Positions 1-7,738 of a stretch of 9,985 nt of DNA are shown piece by piece. The notes under the pieces are model-generated. The model was given only the letters and a program-made list of their open reading frames with translations, was not told the DNA's origin and ran no database searches. A program made the position numbers and the translations under genes. This DNA comes from a bacterium (GTDB lineage: Bacteria; UBP15; UBA6099; DSWB01): the NCBI GenBank assembly GCA_020061125.1, contig JAGUYV010000384.1:1-9985 (forward strand), read 5' to 3'. Each line of letters starts with the position of its first letter. Positions within the stretch are counted from its first letter, which is position 1.

Positions 1-1131
1 CGTGTGTCCGTGGGTTGCGGTGGCGAAGGCGGTGGAAGCGAACCCGTCGAATGTTGCGGCGTCCACGGCGGTGAGTAGAGACCCGTCACCCACGAAGTAA
101 GTGGCTGTTGCATTGCCTGTGGTTGTGAACCCGCCTGCGGTGACCGTGCCCGTAGCCGCAGTGATGCCGCCGTCTGTGACCAGGCCGCCCTGCACTGTGA
201 GTGCGCCGGTCATGGTGCCGCCTGTGCTGGCCATGTAGCCCGTGTGCCCGTGAGTTGCGGTGGCGAAGGCGGTGGAAGCGAACCCGTCGAATGTTGCGGC
301 GTCCACGCTTGAGAGCAGAGAGCCGTCGCCCACGAAATAGGTTGCCGTGGCGTTGCCTGTGGTGGTGAAACCCCCGGCGGTGACTGTGCCCGTGGCCGCG
401 GTGATGCTGCCGTCGGTGACCATGCCGCCCTGCACTGTGAGTGCGCCGGTCATGGTGCCGCCTGTGCTGGCCATGTAGCCTGTGTGCCCGTGAGTTGCGG
501 TTGCGAAAGCTGTGGAATCCATGCCGTCCAAAAGATTCGCGTCCACATTTGTTACATAAGCGCCATCGCCCATGAAGTAGGTTGCCGTGGCGTTGCCTGT
601 GAGCGTTATGCCGGCGGCGGAAATGGTGCCCGTGGCCGCGAAGATGTCATTGGCGGTCATGATGTTGCCTTCGACCGTAAGATTTCCGGTCATGGTTCCG
701 CCTGTGGACGCAACATACCCAGTGTGTCCGTGGGTTGCGGTGGCGAAAGCCAGGGAATCCATGCCGTCCAGCAGATTCGCGTTTACATTGGACAGGAAAG
801 CGCCGTCGCCCACGAAGTAGGTGGCGGTTGCATTGCCCGTGGTGGTAAATCCGCCCGCGGTTATGGTGCTTGTGGCGGCGGTGATGGCGCCCGAAGAGGT
901 GATGGTGCTGCCTACAATGAGCGGGCCGGTCATGGTGTCGCCGGTTTTGGAAACCGCGCCACTGGCCGTGACGCCGGTGAGGAATGAGCCGTTGCCGAAG
1001 AAATAGGCCGCCGTGGCGTTGCCCGTGGTGTTGAATCCTCCAGCGGTCACGGTGCCGGTCGCTGCGGTGATGTTGCCCGAAGATGTGATTGCGCTGGCCA
1101 CAACGAGCGGGCCGGTCATGGTGTCGCCGGC
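1..1131 (-). repeat. Tandem 240-bp in-gene repeats (80-residue period)
   Basis: The marker GGTCATGGT recurs at 208, 448, 688 and 928, exactly 240 bases apart, and again at 1114 (186 bases). The unit is therefore 80 codons, except the most N-terminal one, which lacks the DGMDS...ATHGH segment. By my count, bases 1-240 and 241-480 differ at about 25 positions, and 184-240 is identical to 424-480. Units nearer the N-terminus are more diverged. The array continues past the left edge, so the copy number is unknown. The identity falls in a coding frame and keeps it. Confidence 0.92.
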
Positions 1132-1539
1132 CGTGTTCACGAATCCCTGGGTGTTCAACGCATAGGGCGCGGACAGTAGCTGTTCGCGCGGTGTCAGCGT
1201 GGTGCCGGCCACATTCACTTCCAGATACACGCTTGTGTTTTCCCAATCAATGAGCGCGATGTCCGTGTCGCATGTTCCCGCGGCCACGGCCCCGATGGCG
1301 TGGCTGAACCGGCCATACGCCACGGTCACGGATGTGGTCTCCGAACACAGCAGCGCGCCGCCCACGCTGTTGTCGTACAGGCTGAATGTCATGTTCAGAG
1401 CGCCGTTCACGGGCACGCCATTGTTCTTGAGATAGCCCTGGTAGTTGAACTGCTGCGGCGCCGCAGCCTGGGCAAGGCCCCACACACATCCCACAACAAG
1501 AATAGCCGCAAATGCGGAAACAATGCGATTGCTACGCAT
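1..1539 (-). CDS. Exported repeat-rich fibre/adhesin-like protein, 3' end beyond window
   Basis: Seen: an uninterrupted minus-strand frame from ATG 1539-1537 to base 1 (513 codons, no stop), preceded by AGGGG about 7 bases upstream. Residues 1-25 look like a signal peptide (hydrophobic core, A-Q-A near 23-25; a V-V-G-C string at 15-18 could be a weak lipobox). Residues about 29-130 form one domain, with QFNYQGYL near 30 and SAPYALN at 123-129. From about residue 138 come repeats built of T-M-T-G-x-L, an ITAATGTVTAGGF stretch, YFVGDG and, in all but the first, a D-G-M-D-S / ATHGH segment. Known: this N-domain plus TMTG/YFVGDG repeats occurs in large bacterial surface proteins and tail-fibre-like proteins, often with a C-terminal endosialidase-type chaperone domain. 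Inferred: a secreted, probably trimeric, surface fibre. The C-terminus and any anchor lie outside the window. Divergent from the secreted-protein operon. Sure of the gene; function is tentative. Confidence 0.85.
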   Translation of the reverse strand, partial: MRSNRIVSAFAAILVVGCVWGLAQAAAPQQFNYQGYLKNNGVPVNGALNMTFSLYDNSVGGALLCSETTSVTVAYGRFSHAIGAVAAGTCDTDIALIDWENTSVYLEVNVAGTTLTPREQLLSAPYALNTQGFVNTAGDTMTGPLVVASAITSSGNITAATGTVTAGGFNTTGNATAAYFFGNGSFLTGVTASGAVSKTGDTMTGPLIVGSTITSSGAITAATSTITAGGFTTTGNATATYFVGDGAFLSNVNANLLDGMDSLAFATATHGHTGYVASTGGTMTGNLTVEGNIMTANDIFAATGTISAAGITLTGNATATYFMGDGAYVTNVDANLLDGMDSTAFATATHGHTGYMASTGGTMTGALTVQGGMVTDGSITAATGTVTAGGFTTTGNATATYFVGDGSLLSSVDAATFDGFASTAFATATHGHTGYMASTGGTMTGALTVQGGLVTDGGITAATGTVTAGGFTTTGNATATYFVGDGSLLTAVDAATFDGFASTAFATATHGHT

Positions 1540-1542
1540 GAC

Positions 1543-1550
1543 GCACCCCT
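1543..1550 (-). promoter_or_regulatory. Ribosome binding site of the fibre-like gene
   Basis: Read on the minus strand, AGGGGTGCGTC precedes the ATG at 1539. AGGGG is a good Shine-Dalgarno match at a normal distance and fixes the start. Confidence 0.7.
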
Positions 1551-1597
1551 GATTTCTTGTGAAAAGCACAGACAAAAATTCTACGGACCATGCATTG

Positions 1598-1626
1598 ATA
1601 GTAACATGCATCGTCAATGCGGACAA
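1598..1626 (-). promoter_or_regulatory. Candidate sigma70 promoter of the fibre-like gene
   Basis: On the minus strand, TTGTCC (1626-1621), a 17-base spacer and TACTAT (1603-1598), with an extended -10 TG one base upstream of the hexamer. The predicted start is near 1591, giving a leader of about 50 bases. The inverted repeat GCATTGA (1592-1598) / TCAATGC (1614-1620) overlaps the -10 and start region and could be an operator. Confidence 0.45.
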
Positions 1627-1647
1627 CATTACAAACACTCTCTTATA

Positions 1648-1663
1648 TGTGATGTATATCATA
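1648..1663. promoter_or_regulatory. CRP/FNR-family-like operator between divergent promoters
   Basis: TGTGA-N6-TCATA, with an exact TGAT-N4-ATCA core at 1650-1661, resembles CRP/FNR-family sites (TGTGA-N6-TCACA; TTGAT-N4-ATCAA). Its centre, 1655.5, lies about 43 bases upstream of the predicted rightward start and about 64 bases upstream of the predicted leftward start. These are close to the class II and class I activator spacings known for this family. No such regulator gene is in the window, and the base composition here is AT-rich, so a chance match is possible. Confidence 0.4.
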
Positions 1664-1692
1664 TTGATAATCAGTAGATATTCTGATAAAAT
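1664..1692 (+). promoter_or_regulatory. Candidate sigma70 promoter of the secreted-protein operon
   Basis: TTGATA (1664-1669), a 17-base spacer and TAAAAT (1687-1692); five of six bases match consensus in the -35 and four of six in the -10. Transcription would start at about 1698-1699, at or beside the ATG at 1699, which would give a leaderless message. This agrees with the absence of a Shine-Dalgarno sequence in 1670-1698. Confidence 0.45.
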
Positions 1693-1698
1693 CGTGTC

Positions 1699-2349
1699 AT
1701 GATGGCGAAATGCGCTCAAAAAACAATTGGTATTTCACGAATACTGGGATTTGTTGCGTTTGCGTGTCTTGTGGCCGCGCGGCCCGCCCTATGCGGAACC
1801 AAGACCGGCGGCGTTTATGAAATCACGAACGACACCGTGGCCGTGGCGGGCAGCACGGCGCTCTCGGGCGGAACTTACTCAATGATATCCAGCGCGGGCC
1901 AGGGTGCGGGGTTCGTGGATTTCTTCCAGTCGCTTGGCGTCTATGATACGGGCTATCTGCTTGAATCCGGATTCGTCAGCGGCATCGAGGCCGTGTTCGA
2001 TGTGTTCACGCTCACGGCGACATCCACGGCGCCCGTGTCCGGCGGCTATCTTGGCGCGGGCGACGATGTGGTCCCCGGCGCGCGCATCAATTACACCATG
2101 GCGTTCCACAACGCGGGCCAGGCCGCCATTGACCCGTCGGACGCGGACAGCGCCGCACTGCTGCGCAACGCCATGCCCGCGCAGGTGCTTTTCGAGCCGG
2201 GCACCATCATGCTCAACGGCGTGGCCAAAACCGACGCCCTGGACGGGGACGAGTGCCATTACGACAGCGGCGCGCATGCCGTGGTCTGCAATGTGACCCT
2301 CACCGCGGGCGCTTCCGGCAACATCACATGGTCCGGGATTTTGCAGTAG
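1699..2349 (+). CDS. Exported protein with C-terminal DUF11-like domain
   Basis: A 216-residue protein, first gene of the plus-strand run. Seen: a basic start and hydrophobic stretch (about 10-27) followed by A-L-C-G, a likely signal peptide with cleavage near 31-33. Residues about 38-95 hold a short Gly/Ser/Thr-rich domain ending LLESGFVSGIEA. Residues about 118-216 read as a DUF11/TIGR01451-like beta domain: VPGARINYTMAFHNAGQ, then PAQVLFEPGTI and a closing GNITWSGIL. Two cysteines (in DECHYD and VVCNV) might form a disulphide. Known: DUF11-like domains are common in large bacterial envelope proteins. Inferred: small surface or periplasmic subunit. ATG codons at 1699 and 1702 are both possible; no Shine-Dalgarno sequence precedes either. 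The next gene starts 27 bases downstream and has a paralogous C-terminal domain. Molecular function is not recognised. Confidence 0.85.
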   Translation: MMAKCAQKTIGISRILGFVAFACLVAARPALCGTKTGGVYEITNDTVAVAGSTALSGGTYSMISSAGQGAGFVDFFQSLGVYDTGYLLESGFVSGIEAVFDVFTLTATSTAPVSGGYLGAGDDVVPGARINYTMAFHNAGQAAIDPSDADSAALLRNAMPAQVLFEPGTIMLNGVAKTDALDGDECHYDSGAHAVVCNVTLTAGASGNITWSGILQ

Positions 2350-2376
2350 CGGACGAAGCAAAAAACTTAATGAATT

Positions 2377-3426
2377 ATGCGTGAAATGAAGAAATTATTT
2401 TTTTTAACAATACTAATAATGGCCGGGGCGGCCGCGCCAGCGCTTGCTTTGGGCACGGCCAGCGATACGGCCCTTGTTCCGGCCGCGTCCGTGGATCTGT
2501 ACAACTACGCCACCTACACCGTCGGTTCCACCCTGACGCAGAGCGTCACGGCCACGCAGACCGTGCGCGCTGTCTATGGTCTGGCCACGGCCACATTCAC
2601 CGAAGAGGCCGCCAAATCCGCGGCTGCGGGCGCAACCGCCACCTATGATTTCGCCATCCAGTATGTGGGCAACGCCACGGAGACTGTGTATGCGGATCTG
2701 GGCGCGCAGTCTTTCGGGGGCGCGGCCGGAACCACGACCGAATGGTCCGTGGCCGCGGAGCACACAGGCGTGGGCATGGTCTCCTTTGTGACCAGCGGCG
2801 GGGCCACAGCCGCGCAGGCCGGGGACTCCGCTCCGCTGTCCGGCATCGCGCCCGGAGCAACCGCGGCCGTGCGCCTGTACCACAAAACCGCGGCCGACGC
2901 CACGGACGGAGGTTCAAGTTCCTTCACCGTGTCCCTGCGAGTCACAGCCTATCCGGGCGCACCGTACACGGGCTTCAACGGCGTGGTGTACGGCGGCGCA
3001 ACCACATGGTCCCGGCAGCTTGATTCCGGGACCGTGATCACAACGGTCAACGGCGTGGTCATAAACGCCACCAAAACCCTGGCCGTGGTTGCGCCCGCGG
3101 CGTATGTGTCCGCGGGCGGGGGCGCGGCGGACGCGGTTCCTGGAGCGCTGCTCAATTACACCCTGACATTCGCGAACAACGGCGGGCAGGCCGCGAACAC
3201 GGTCATTGTCACGGACGCCTTGCCCGCCAGCGTCACCTATGTTCCCGGCAGCATCAAATCGTGCTTCACGGGCGCGGCGTGTGCGCCCATGGCAGACCCG
3301 GACGCGGACGGCGCGGACCCGGACTGCTACGCGTCGGGCGCGCCCGTAACGCAAATCATCTGTAACGCCGCCACGCTGTCCGCGGGCGGCGGAGGCCAGG
3401 TCACCTATTCCGTGACCATTGATTGA
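2377..3426 (+). CDS. Exported DUF11-like domain protein
   Basis: A 349-residue protein, second of the secreted run. Seen: MREMKKLFFL plus a hydrophobic core and A-L-A-L, a clear signal peptide (about 1-25). ATG 2386 (MKKLFF) is an equally good start, and neither has a strong ribosome site. Residues about 28-230 are Ala/Thr/Gly-rich and beta-strand-like, with a pattern of transport-stage beta sandwiches (ATYDFAIQYVGN, SSFTVSLRVTAYPG). Residues about 240-349 are a DUF11-like domain: VPGALLNYTLTFANNGGQAANTVIVTDALPASVTYVPGSI. A DPDADGADPD acidic loop sits among four cysteines and could bind calcium; that is a guess. The gene ends 4 bases before the next ATG, so translation is probably coupled. 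Inferred: surface-exposed structural protein; no enzyme motif seen. Confidence 0.87.
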   Translation: MREMKKLFFLTILIMAGAAAPALALGTASDTALVPAASVDLYNYATYTVGSTLTQSVTATQTVRAVYGLATATFTEEAAKSAAAGATATYDFAIQYVGNATETVYADLGAQSFGGAAGTTTEWSVAAEHTGVGMVSFVTSGGATAAQAGDSAPLSGIAPGATAAVRLYHKTAADATDGGSSSFTVSLRVTAYPGAPYTGFNGVVYGGATTWSRQLDSGTVITTVNGVVINATKTLAVVAPAAYVSAGGGAADAVPGALLNYTLTFANNGGQAANTVIVTDALPASVTYVPGSIKSCFTGAACAPMADPDADGADPDCYASGAPVTQIICNAATLSAGGGGQVTYSVTID

Positions 3427-3430
3427 TTCA

Positions 3431-6151
3431 ATGAAACTATTTGGAATGCTGAACAAATCCGGAGTTATATTTTCAGGCATATTGCTATTCGTGTTGTTTG
3501 CGTGCGTGCGCGCTGTCGCGTTCACCCCGGCGGGCACGAACATCGCCATACCGAACCTGTCCATCACCGCGGACGGCGGGGCGGTCACGGTTTCGCAGCC
3601 CGCGAACCCGGCATCCGTGGCCGTGCTCGCGGTTTCGGGCGTGGCCTGGACCGCCACCCCCACCGGCGCAACCCTTGCAGCGGGCCAATCCGCAATCTAC
3701 CAGTTCACATTTTCCCACAACGGAAACATCGGGATCAATCCGGTCAAGGACAGGTTCTACATCAGCGTGACAAGCGCGTGGCTGAACGGCGTGTATCAGG
3801 ACGCAGGAGCCACTATCCCCGCTTCCGGCACCGTGGATCTGCCCCCGAATGCGGGCAATACATACACTTTTTATGCTAAAGTCACGGCCCCTGCCGGCGT
3901 TTCGGGCGTCACCGACACGCTCACGGCAACCGTGCACAACGATTATTACCAGAACAACGGCGCGAACGACCCGTTCGGCGATCCGGACCGCATTACAATG
4001 ACGGTGGCCACCACCGTTCCGGACACCACGCCGCCCGTGCTCGCGCTTTCGTCGCCCCTGGCAAACAGCGCGCTCACCGTCAGCTCCGCATCCGTGACCG
4101 GAACCACGGAACCGGGCGTTTCGGGCGTGATTTCCCTGTCGCCGTCGGGCGCCACCGCCGCGCTGGTAGTGTCCGGCGCGGGCGCGTTCTCCCAGGCCGT
4201 GGCCCTTTCCCAGGGAACCAACACGATCACCGTGCAGGTGGTGGATGCGGCGCTGAACACCACCATCGCCACGCGCGCCGTGGCCGTGGATTCCATTGTC
4301 CCCACAGTGGCCTTCACGGCCCCGGCACAGGGATCTTCTGTGGAAGGTGCTGTTCCGGTCACGGGTACGGCCGCGGACACGAATTTCTCACAGTACGCGC
4401 TTTATTACGGCCCGGGCCTGTCGCCCACAGCCTGGGGCGTGATTACCGCCACCAGCACGGCGCCGGTGAGTTCCGCCACCCTCGGCACATGGGACACATC
4501 GAGCCTTTACGGCGATTACACCCTGCGCCTGGCGGCCGTGGACACCTTCGGCAACACGGCCGAGGCCACGCGCTCCGTGTACATCGGCAACGCGGGCATA
4601 TTCACCGCGGCCATACCTGCCGGAGAATGGACCATGGTCGCCATCCCGGGCATCCCATACAACCCCGACCCCGCGCAGTGGTTCGGCTCGGGCCGCTTCG
4701 AAGTGCAGCGCTGGGACCCCGCCATGACGCCGGACCCCTACATGTACCAGTACCAGCGCACTTTCTCGGTGTCCGCGGGCCAGTCCTTCTGGGTGAAATC
4801 CTACGGAACAGCCGTGAATTACACAGTGAACGCCTGGGTTCCGGACACCACGCAGCCGTTCGAAATCCCGGTGCGCGCCGGGTGGAATCAGATCGCAAAT
4901 CCCTACAACCGCGCTATTGCATGGAGCCTTTTCCAGTTCAAGAACACGGCCACGGGAACCACCAAATCCATAACCGACGCCATCGCCGACGGCTGGATTG
5001 ACGGCTCCATCTATTCCTATTCCGGCAACAATTACAATCAGCACGGAACCGCGGATTCGCTGCAGCCGCAGACCGGGTACTTCATGAAGGCGCTTGTTGA
5101 CGGCACGCTTGTGATTGACCCTGGCGCGGGCCGCCCCGGCGGCGTGGCGCGCATGGTGCGCGCCAAATATGACTTCAAGCTCCAGCTCGCCGCGCAGGGC
5201 GCGAACCTGCGCGACACCGACAACTATGCGGGCATTCTCGCGAACAGCGCCGACGGCCACGACCCCGCCGACGCGGGCAATCCGCCCCTGGTCGAGCCAT
5301 TCGTCACGCTCTACTTCCCGCACGACGAATGGCCCGAACGGGCCGCCGGGCGCTATGCGTCCGACATCCGCCCCGCGCCGGAACAGGGGCAGTCCGTGAA
5401 GACCTGGACCTTCGTGGTGGAAACCAGCGAACCCGGCGCGCCCGTAACCGTGTCCTGGCCCAACGCGCACACAGTGCCCGCCAATTATGAAATCACCATA
5501 ACGGATGTGGAAACCGGAGCGACCGTGGATCCGCGAGTCCAGGATTCCTACGAATTCACGGCTGCGGCGCGCACGCCGCGCGTGTTCCGGCTCGCCGCGC
5601 GCAAGGCAGGCGCCGTGGCCGCGCAAAAGCTGGCCCTGTCTCTGCTCCCGGGCTGGAATCTCATCACCATTCCCCTGGACCCGGAAAACACGGATGTGCG
5701 CGCCCATCTTGGCGCCAATCTCCGCAACCTGTCCTTCTATCAGTATTACGACCTGAATTATTACGACCCGGACAGCCCCGAGCGCGTGGACATCCAGGCC
5801 GGGCTGGGTTACTGGGTATACGCGCAGGACGCCATGACCGTGGAATTCGAGGGCGAGCCGCCCAGCCCGCAGGCCCCGCTGGATGTGCCCCTTGCCTCGG
5901 GCTGGAACCTGATCGGCAACCCCTTCAACGAGGCTGTGGCGTTCGACGACACCCTCACAGTGGTGTCCGGCAGCCAGGTCCTGACCCTTTCCCAGGCTGT
6001 GGACGCGGGGCTTGTCGAGGGCCGGCTGTTCCGGTTCAACCCAGAAACCGGCGGATACGATGTGCTCGGCCCGGGCGCGTCCATGTCGCCCATGCAGGGG
6101 TACATCATCAAGGCTCTGGCCGCCTGCTCCCTGCGCTTCTCCGCCCAATAG
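3431..6151 (+). CDS. Large modular exported protein: Ig-like domains and GWN-type repeats
   Basis: A 906-residue protein, last of the secreted run. I chose ATG 3431, 4 bases after the previous stop; a TTG at 3419 in frame would add 4 residues and overlap that gene. Seen: signal peptide about 1-31 (ending VRAVAF). Residues about 32-190 are a beta domain related in style to the middle of the upstream protein. Two bacterial Ig-like domains follow, opening PDTTPPV (about 197) and VDSIVPTVAF (about 285). Then come four GWN-type modules: AGEWTMVAIP (about 395), AGWNQIANPYN (about 481), PGWNLITIPL (about 740) and SGWNLIGNPFN (about 822). Each closes with a G-Y/Q-[FWYI] stretch such as GYFMKA, GYWVYA or GYIIKA. 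A beta-rich segment (about 580-725; FVTLYFPHDEWP, TWTFVVET) separates modules 2 and 3. No sortase or obvious sorting tail. Inferred: surface or secreted binding protein; no catalytic residues identified. Confidence 0.9.
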   Translation: MKLFGMLNKSGVIFSGILLFVLFACVRAVAFTPAGTNIAIPNLSITADGGAVTVSQPANPASVAVLAVSGVAWTATPTGATLAAGQSAIYQFTFSHNGNIGINPVKDRFYISVTSAWLNGVYQDAGATIPASGTVDLPPNAGNTYTFYAKVTAPAGVSGVTDTLTATVHNDYYQNNGANDPFGDPDRITMTVATTVPDTTPPVLALSSPLANSALTVSSASVTGTTEPGVSGVISLSPSGATAALVVSGAGAFSQAVALSQGTNTITVQVVDAALNTTIATRAVAVDSIVPTVAFTAPAQGSSVEGAVPVTGTAADTNFSQYALYYGPGLSPTAWGVITATSTAPVSSATLGTWDTSSLYGDYTLRLAAVDTFGNTAEATRSVYIGNAGIFTAAIPAGEWTMVAIPGIPYNPDPAQWFGSGRFEVQRWDPAMTPDPYMYQYQRTFSVSAGQSFWVKSYGTAVNYTVNAWVPDTTQPFEIPVRAGWNQIANPYNRAIAWSLFQFKNTATGTTKSITDAIADGWIDGSIYSYSGNNYNQHGTADSLQPQTGYFMKALVDGTLVIDPGAGRPGGVARMVRAKYDFKLQLAAQGANLRDTDNYAGILANSADGHDPADAGNPPLVEPFVTLYFPHDEWPERAAGRYASDIRPAPEQGQSVKTWTFVVETSEPGAPVTVSWPNAHTVPANYEITITDVETGATVDPRVQDSYEFTAAARTPRVFRLAARKAGAVAAQKLALSLLPGWNLITIPLDPENTDVRAHLGANLRNLSFYQYYDLNYYDPDSPERVDIQAGLGYWVYAQDAMTVEFEGEPPSPQAPLDVPLASGWNLIGNPFNEAVAFDDTLTVVSGSQVLTLSQAVDAGLVEGRLFRFNPETGGYDVLGPGASMSPMQGYIIKALAACSLRFSAQ

Positions 6152-6342
6152 CCCGGAGCGATTTACAGCCAAGAATTTCCAATATTAATGAAAATGGATT
6201 AAATCAAATTTATAATACTCTTTGTCTGTAATGCATGAAACAATGTCATTCACGGTTGAAAAATGCGCGCAAATCGCATAAAAATCCGGTTTAGAATTTG
6301 AGCGGCGCGGGACCGGCCTCCCCGTGGCACAGGCGGCACGCA
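6152..6342 (+). promoter_or_regulatory. Intergenic region with two candidate promoters for the NtrC-type gene
   Basis: This AT-rich gap of 191 bases holds ATGAAA (6188-6193)-N17-TATAAT (6211-6216), whose -10 is perfect, and TTGAAA (6256-6261)-N17-TAAAAA (6279-6284). A small inverted repeat, ATGCG (6263-6267) / CGCAT (6275-6279), lies inside the second spacer. Predicted starts are near 6223 and 6291. No convincing rho-independent terminator follows the stop codon at 6151. Confidence 0.4.
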
Positions 6343-7716
6343 ATGACAAACGCAAAAATCCTGGTGGTGGATGACGAAAAGCCTCTGGCCCGGCTGATCT
6401 GCAAAAGCCTCTCCATGAAGGGCTTCACCGCGGACATGGCGCACACGGGCGCGGACGCCCTGGCCCTGCTCGAAAACCAGAACTACCACCTTGTGATCCT
6501 CGATTTTAAAATGCCGGGCATGGACGGGCTTGAAACCCTCAAGGCCATCCGCGAAAAATACCCTGACACGCGTGTGATTTTTACAACGGCATTCGGAGAT
6601 GACGATTTAGCCATACGCAGCCTGGAGCTTGGCGCGGACGATTTCATCCACAAGCCCTGCGACCTCAAAAACCTGCACTTCAGAATCCAGAAAACCCTGA
6701 AATACCGCAGTCTGGAAGCAGAAGTCGAGACTCTTCGCACGCAGGTTCACGACCCGCGTGCGCCGTTCATCGCAGGCAGCCCGGAAATGCTCGAGGTGAT
6801 TCAGCGCATCGAGCAGGTGGCCGCGGCCGCGGCCCCGGTTCTGATATGCGGCGAAACCGGCACGGGCAAGGAACTCGTGGCCAACGCCATCCACAACAGC
6901 GAGAACAACCCGCGCGGTAGCAGGCCGTTCATTTCCGTGAACAGCGCGGCCATCAGCGAGAACCTGCTTGAAAGCGAACTTTTTGGGCATGCGCGCGGTG
7001 CCTTCACGGGTGCGGTGTCCGTGAAGCACGGATTGTTCGAGGTGGCCGACGGCGGCACGCTGTTCCTGGATGAAATCAGCAGCGCGCCCCTGTCATTGCA
7101 ATCCAAACTCCTGCGCGTGCTCGACGCCGGGGAGTTCATGCGCGTGGGCGAGTCCAGGGTGCGCAAGGTTGATGTGCGCATCCTCGCCGCCACGAACCGC
7201 AACCTGCTGGAAGAAGTCAAAAACTCCCGCTTCCGCGCGGATCTCTACCACCGGCTCAATGTGCTCCAGATCGAACTGCCGCCCCTGCGCTTGCGCGGCG
7301 CAGATGTGCTGCTCCTCACGGATTATTTCGTGGACCATTTCAATAAAAGTACGGGCCGCAGCGTGAAGCTGGGCCGACAGGCCCGAAGCGCGCTCGCCGC
7401 CTATCCCTGGCCCGGCAATGTGCGCGAACTCAAGCACTGCATCGAGTCCCTGGTCCTTTTGAACCGGGGCGGCAGAATCGAGCTGCATGACCTGCCCGAG
7501 CGCGTGGCCGGCGCGGCCGCAGCCGCCCTCAACGCCAGCTTCACGGATCTCAAAAACCGTACCATCGAGAAATTCGAGCGCAATTACTTTGTTTCTCTGC
7601 TGAACAATGCGTCCGGCAATGTGTCCCAGGCCTCGCGCATCGCGGATATGAACAGGGCTTATTTGATAAAAAAACTCAAAGAATATGACATAGACCCTTC
7701 CGAATTCAAGCACTGA
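6343..7716 (+). CDS. NtrC-family sigma54-dependent response regulator
   Basis: A 457-residue protein from ATG 6343, with AGGCGG 6 bases upstream; a TTG at 6298 would add 15 residues of unlikely sequence. Seen: receiver domain 1-120 with D10/D11, phosphoacceptor D54 (LDFKMPGMDG), T82 and K104-P105. A linker helix (about 120-140) leads to the AAA+ domain: Walker A GETGTGKE 170-177, sigma54-contacting GAFTGA 219-224, Walker B GGTLFLDE 237-244 and FRADLYHRL 297-305 with the arginine finger. A Fis-type helix-turn-helix is at about 425-450 (GNVSQASRIA...YLIKKLKEY). Known: phosphorylation of such proteins drives ATP-dependent opening of sigma54 promoters. All key residues are intact, so it should be active. 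The cognate kinase is not in the window. Its targets are unknown; a sigma54-like motif lies in the next intergenic region. Confidence 0.96.
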   Translation: MTNAKILVVDDEKPLARLICKSLSMKGFTADMAHTGADALALLENQNYHLVILDFKMPGMDGLETLKAIREKYPDTRVIFTTAFGDDDLAIRSLELGADDFIHKPCDLKNLHFRIQKTLKYRSLEAEVETLRTQVHDPRAPFIAGSPEMLEVIQRIEQVAAAAAPVLICGETGTGKELVANAIHNSENNPRGSRPFISVNSAAISENLLESELFGHARGAFTGAVSVKHGLFEVADGGTLFLDEISSAPLSLQSKLLRVLDAGEFMRVGESRVRKVDVRILAATNRNLLEEVKNSRFRADLYHRLNVLQIELPPLRLRGADVLLLTDYFVDHFNKSTGRSVKLGRQARSALAAYPWPGNVRELKHCIESLVLLNRGGRIELHDLPERVAGAAAAALNASFTDLKNRTIEKFERNYFVSLLNNASGNVSQASRIADMNRAYLIKKLKEYDIDPSEFKH

Positions 7717-7738
7717 TCCCCGCACCCCGCACAAGCCC

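Noticed and set aside
1-960. Regular 240-base repeats as a possible CRISPR or satellite array
   Set aside because: The period is a multiple of three, the whole unit is repeated with no unique spacers, and a protein frame is maintained.
484-1246. Open frames on both strands within the repeat region
   Set aside because: The true gene is the minus-strand frame from 1539 that stays open to base 1. The others are low-complexity shadows of its repeats.
3419-3430. TTG start codon for the large exported protein (and TTG at 6298 and 8047 for two other genes)
   Set aside because: In each case a downstream ATG gives a more typical N-terminus (signal peptide or receiver beta1) and, for 6343 and 8065, a better-spaced ribosome site.
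4388-6172. A long minus-strand open frame (594 codons) opposite the large exported protein
   Set aside because: It is the antisense shadow of a GC-rich gene. The plus strand has a signal peptide and recognisable domains, while the minus translation is Gly/Arg/His-rich and has no motif.
6324-6340. TGGCAC before the NtrC-type gene as a sigma54 promoter
   Set aside because: There is no TTGC or GC at the -12 spacing, and it lies too close to the start codon.
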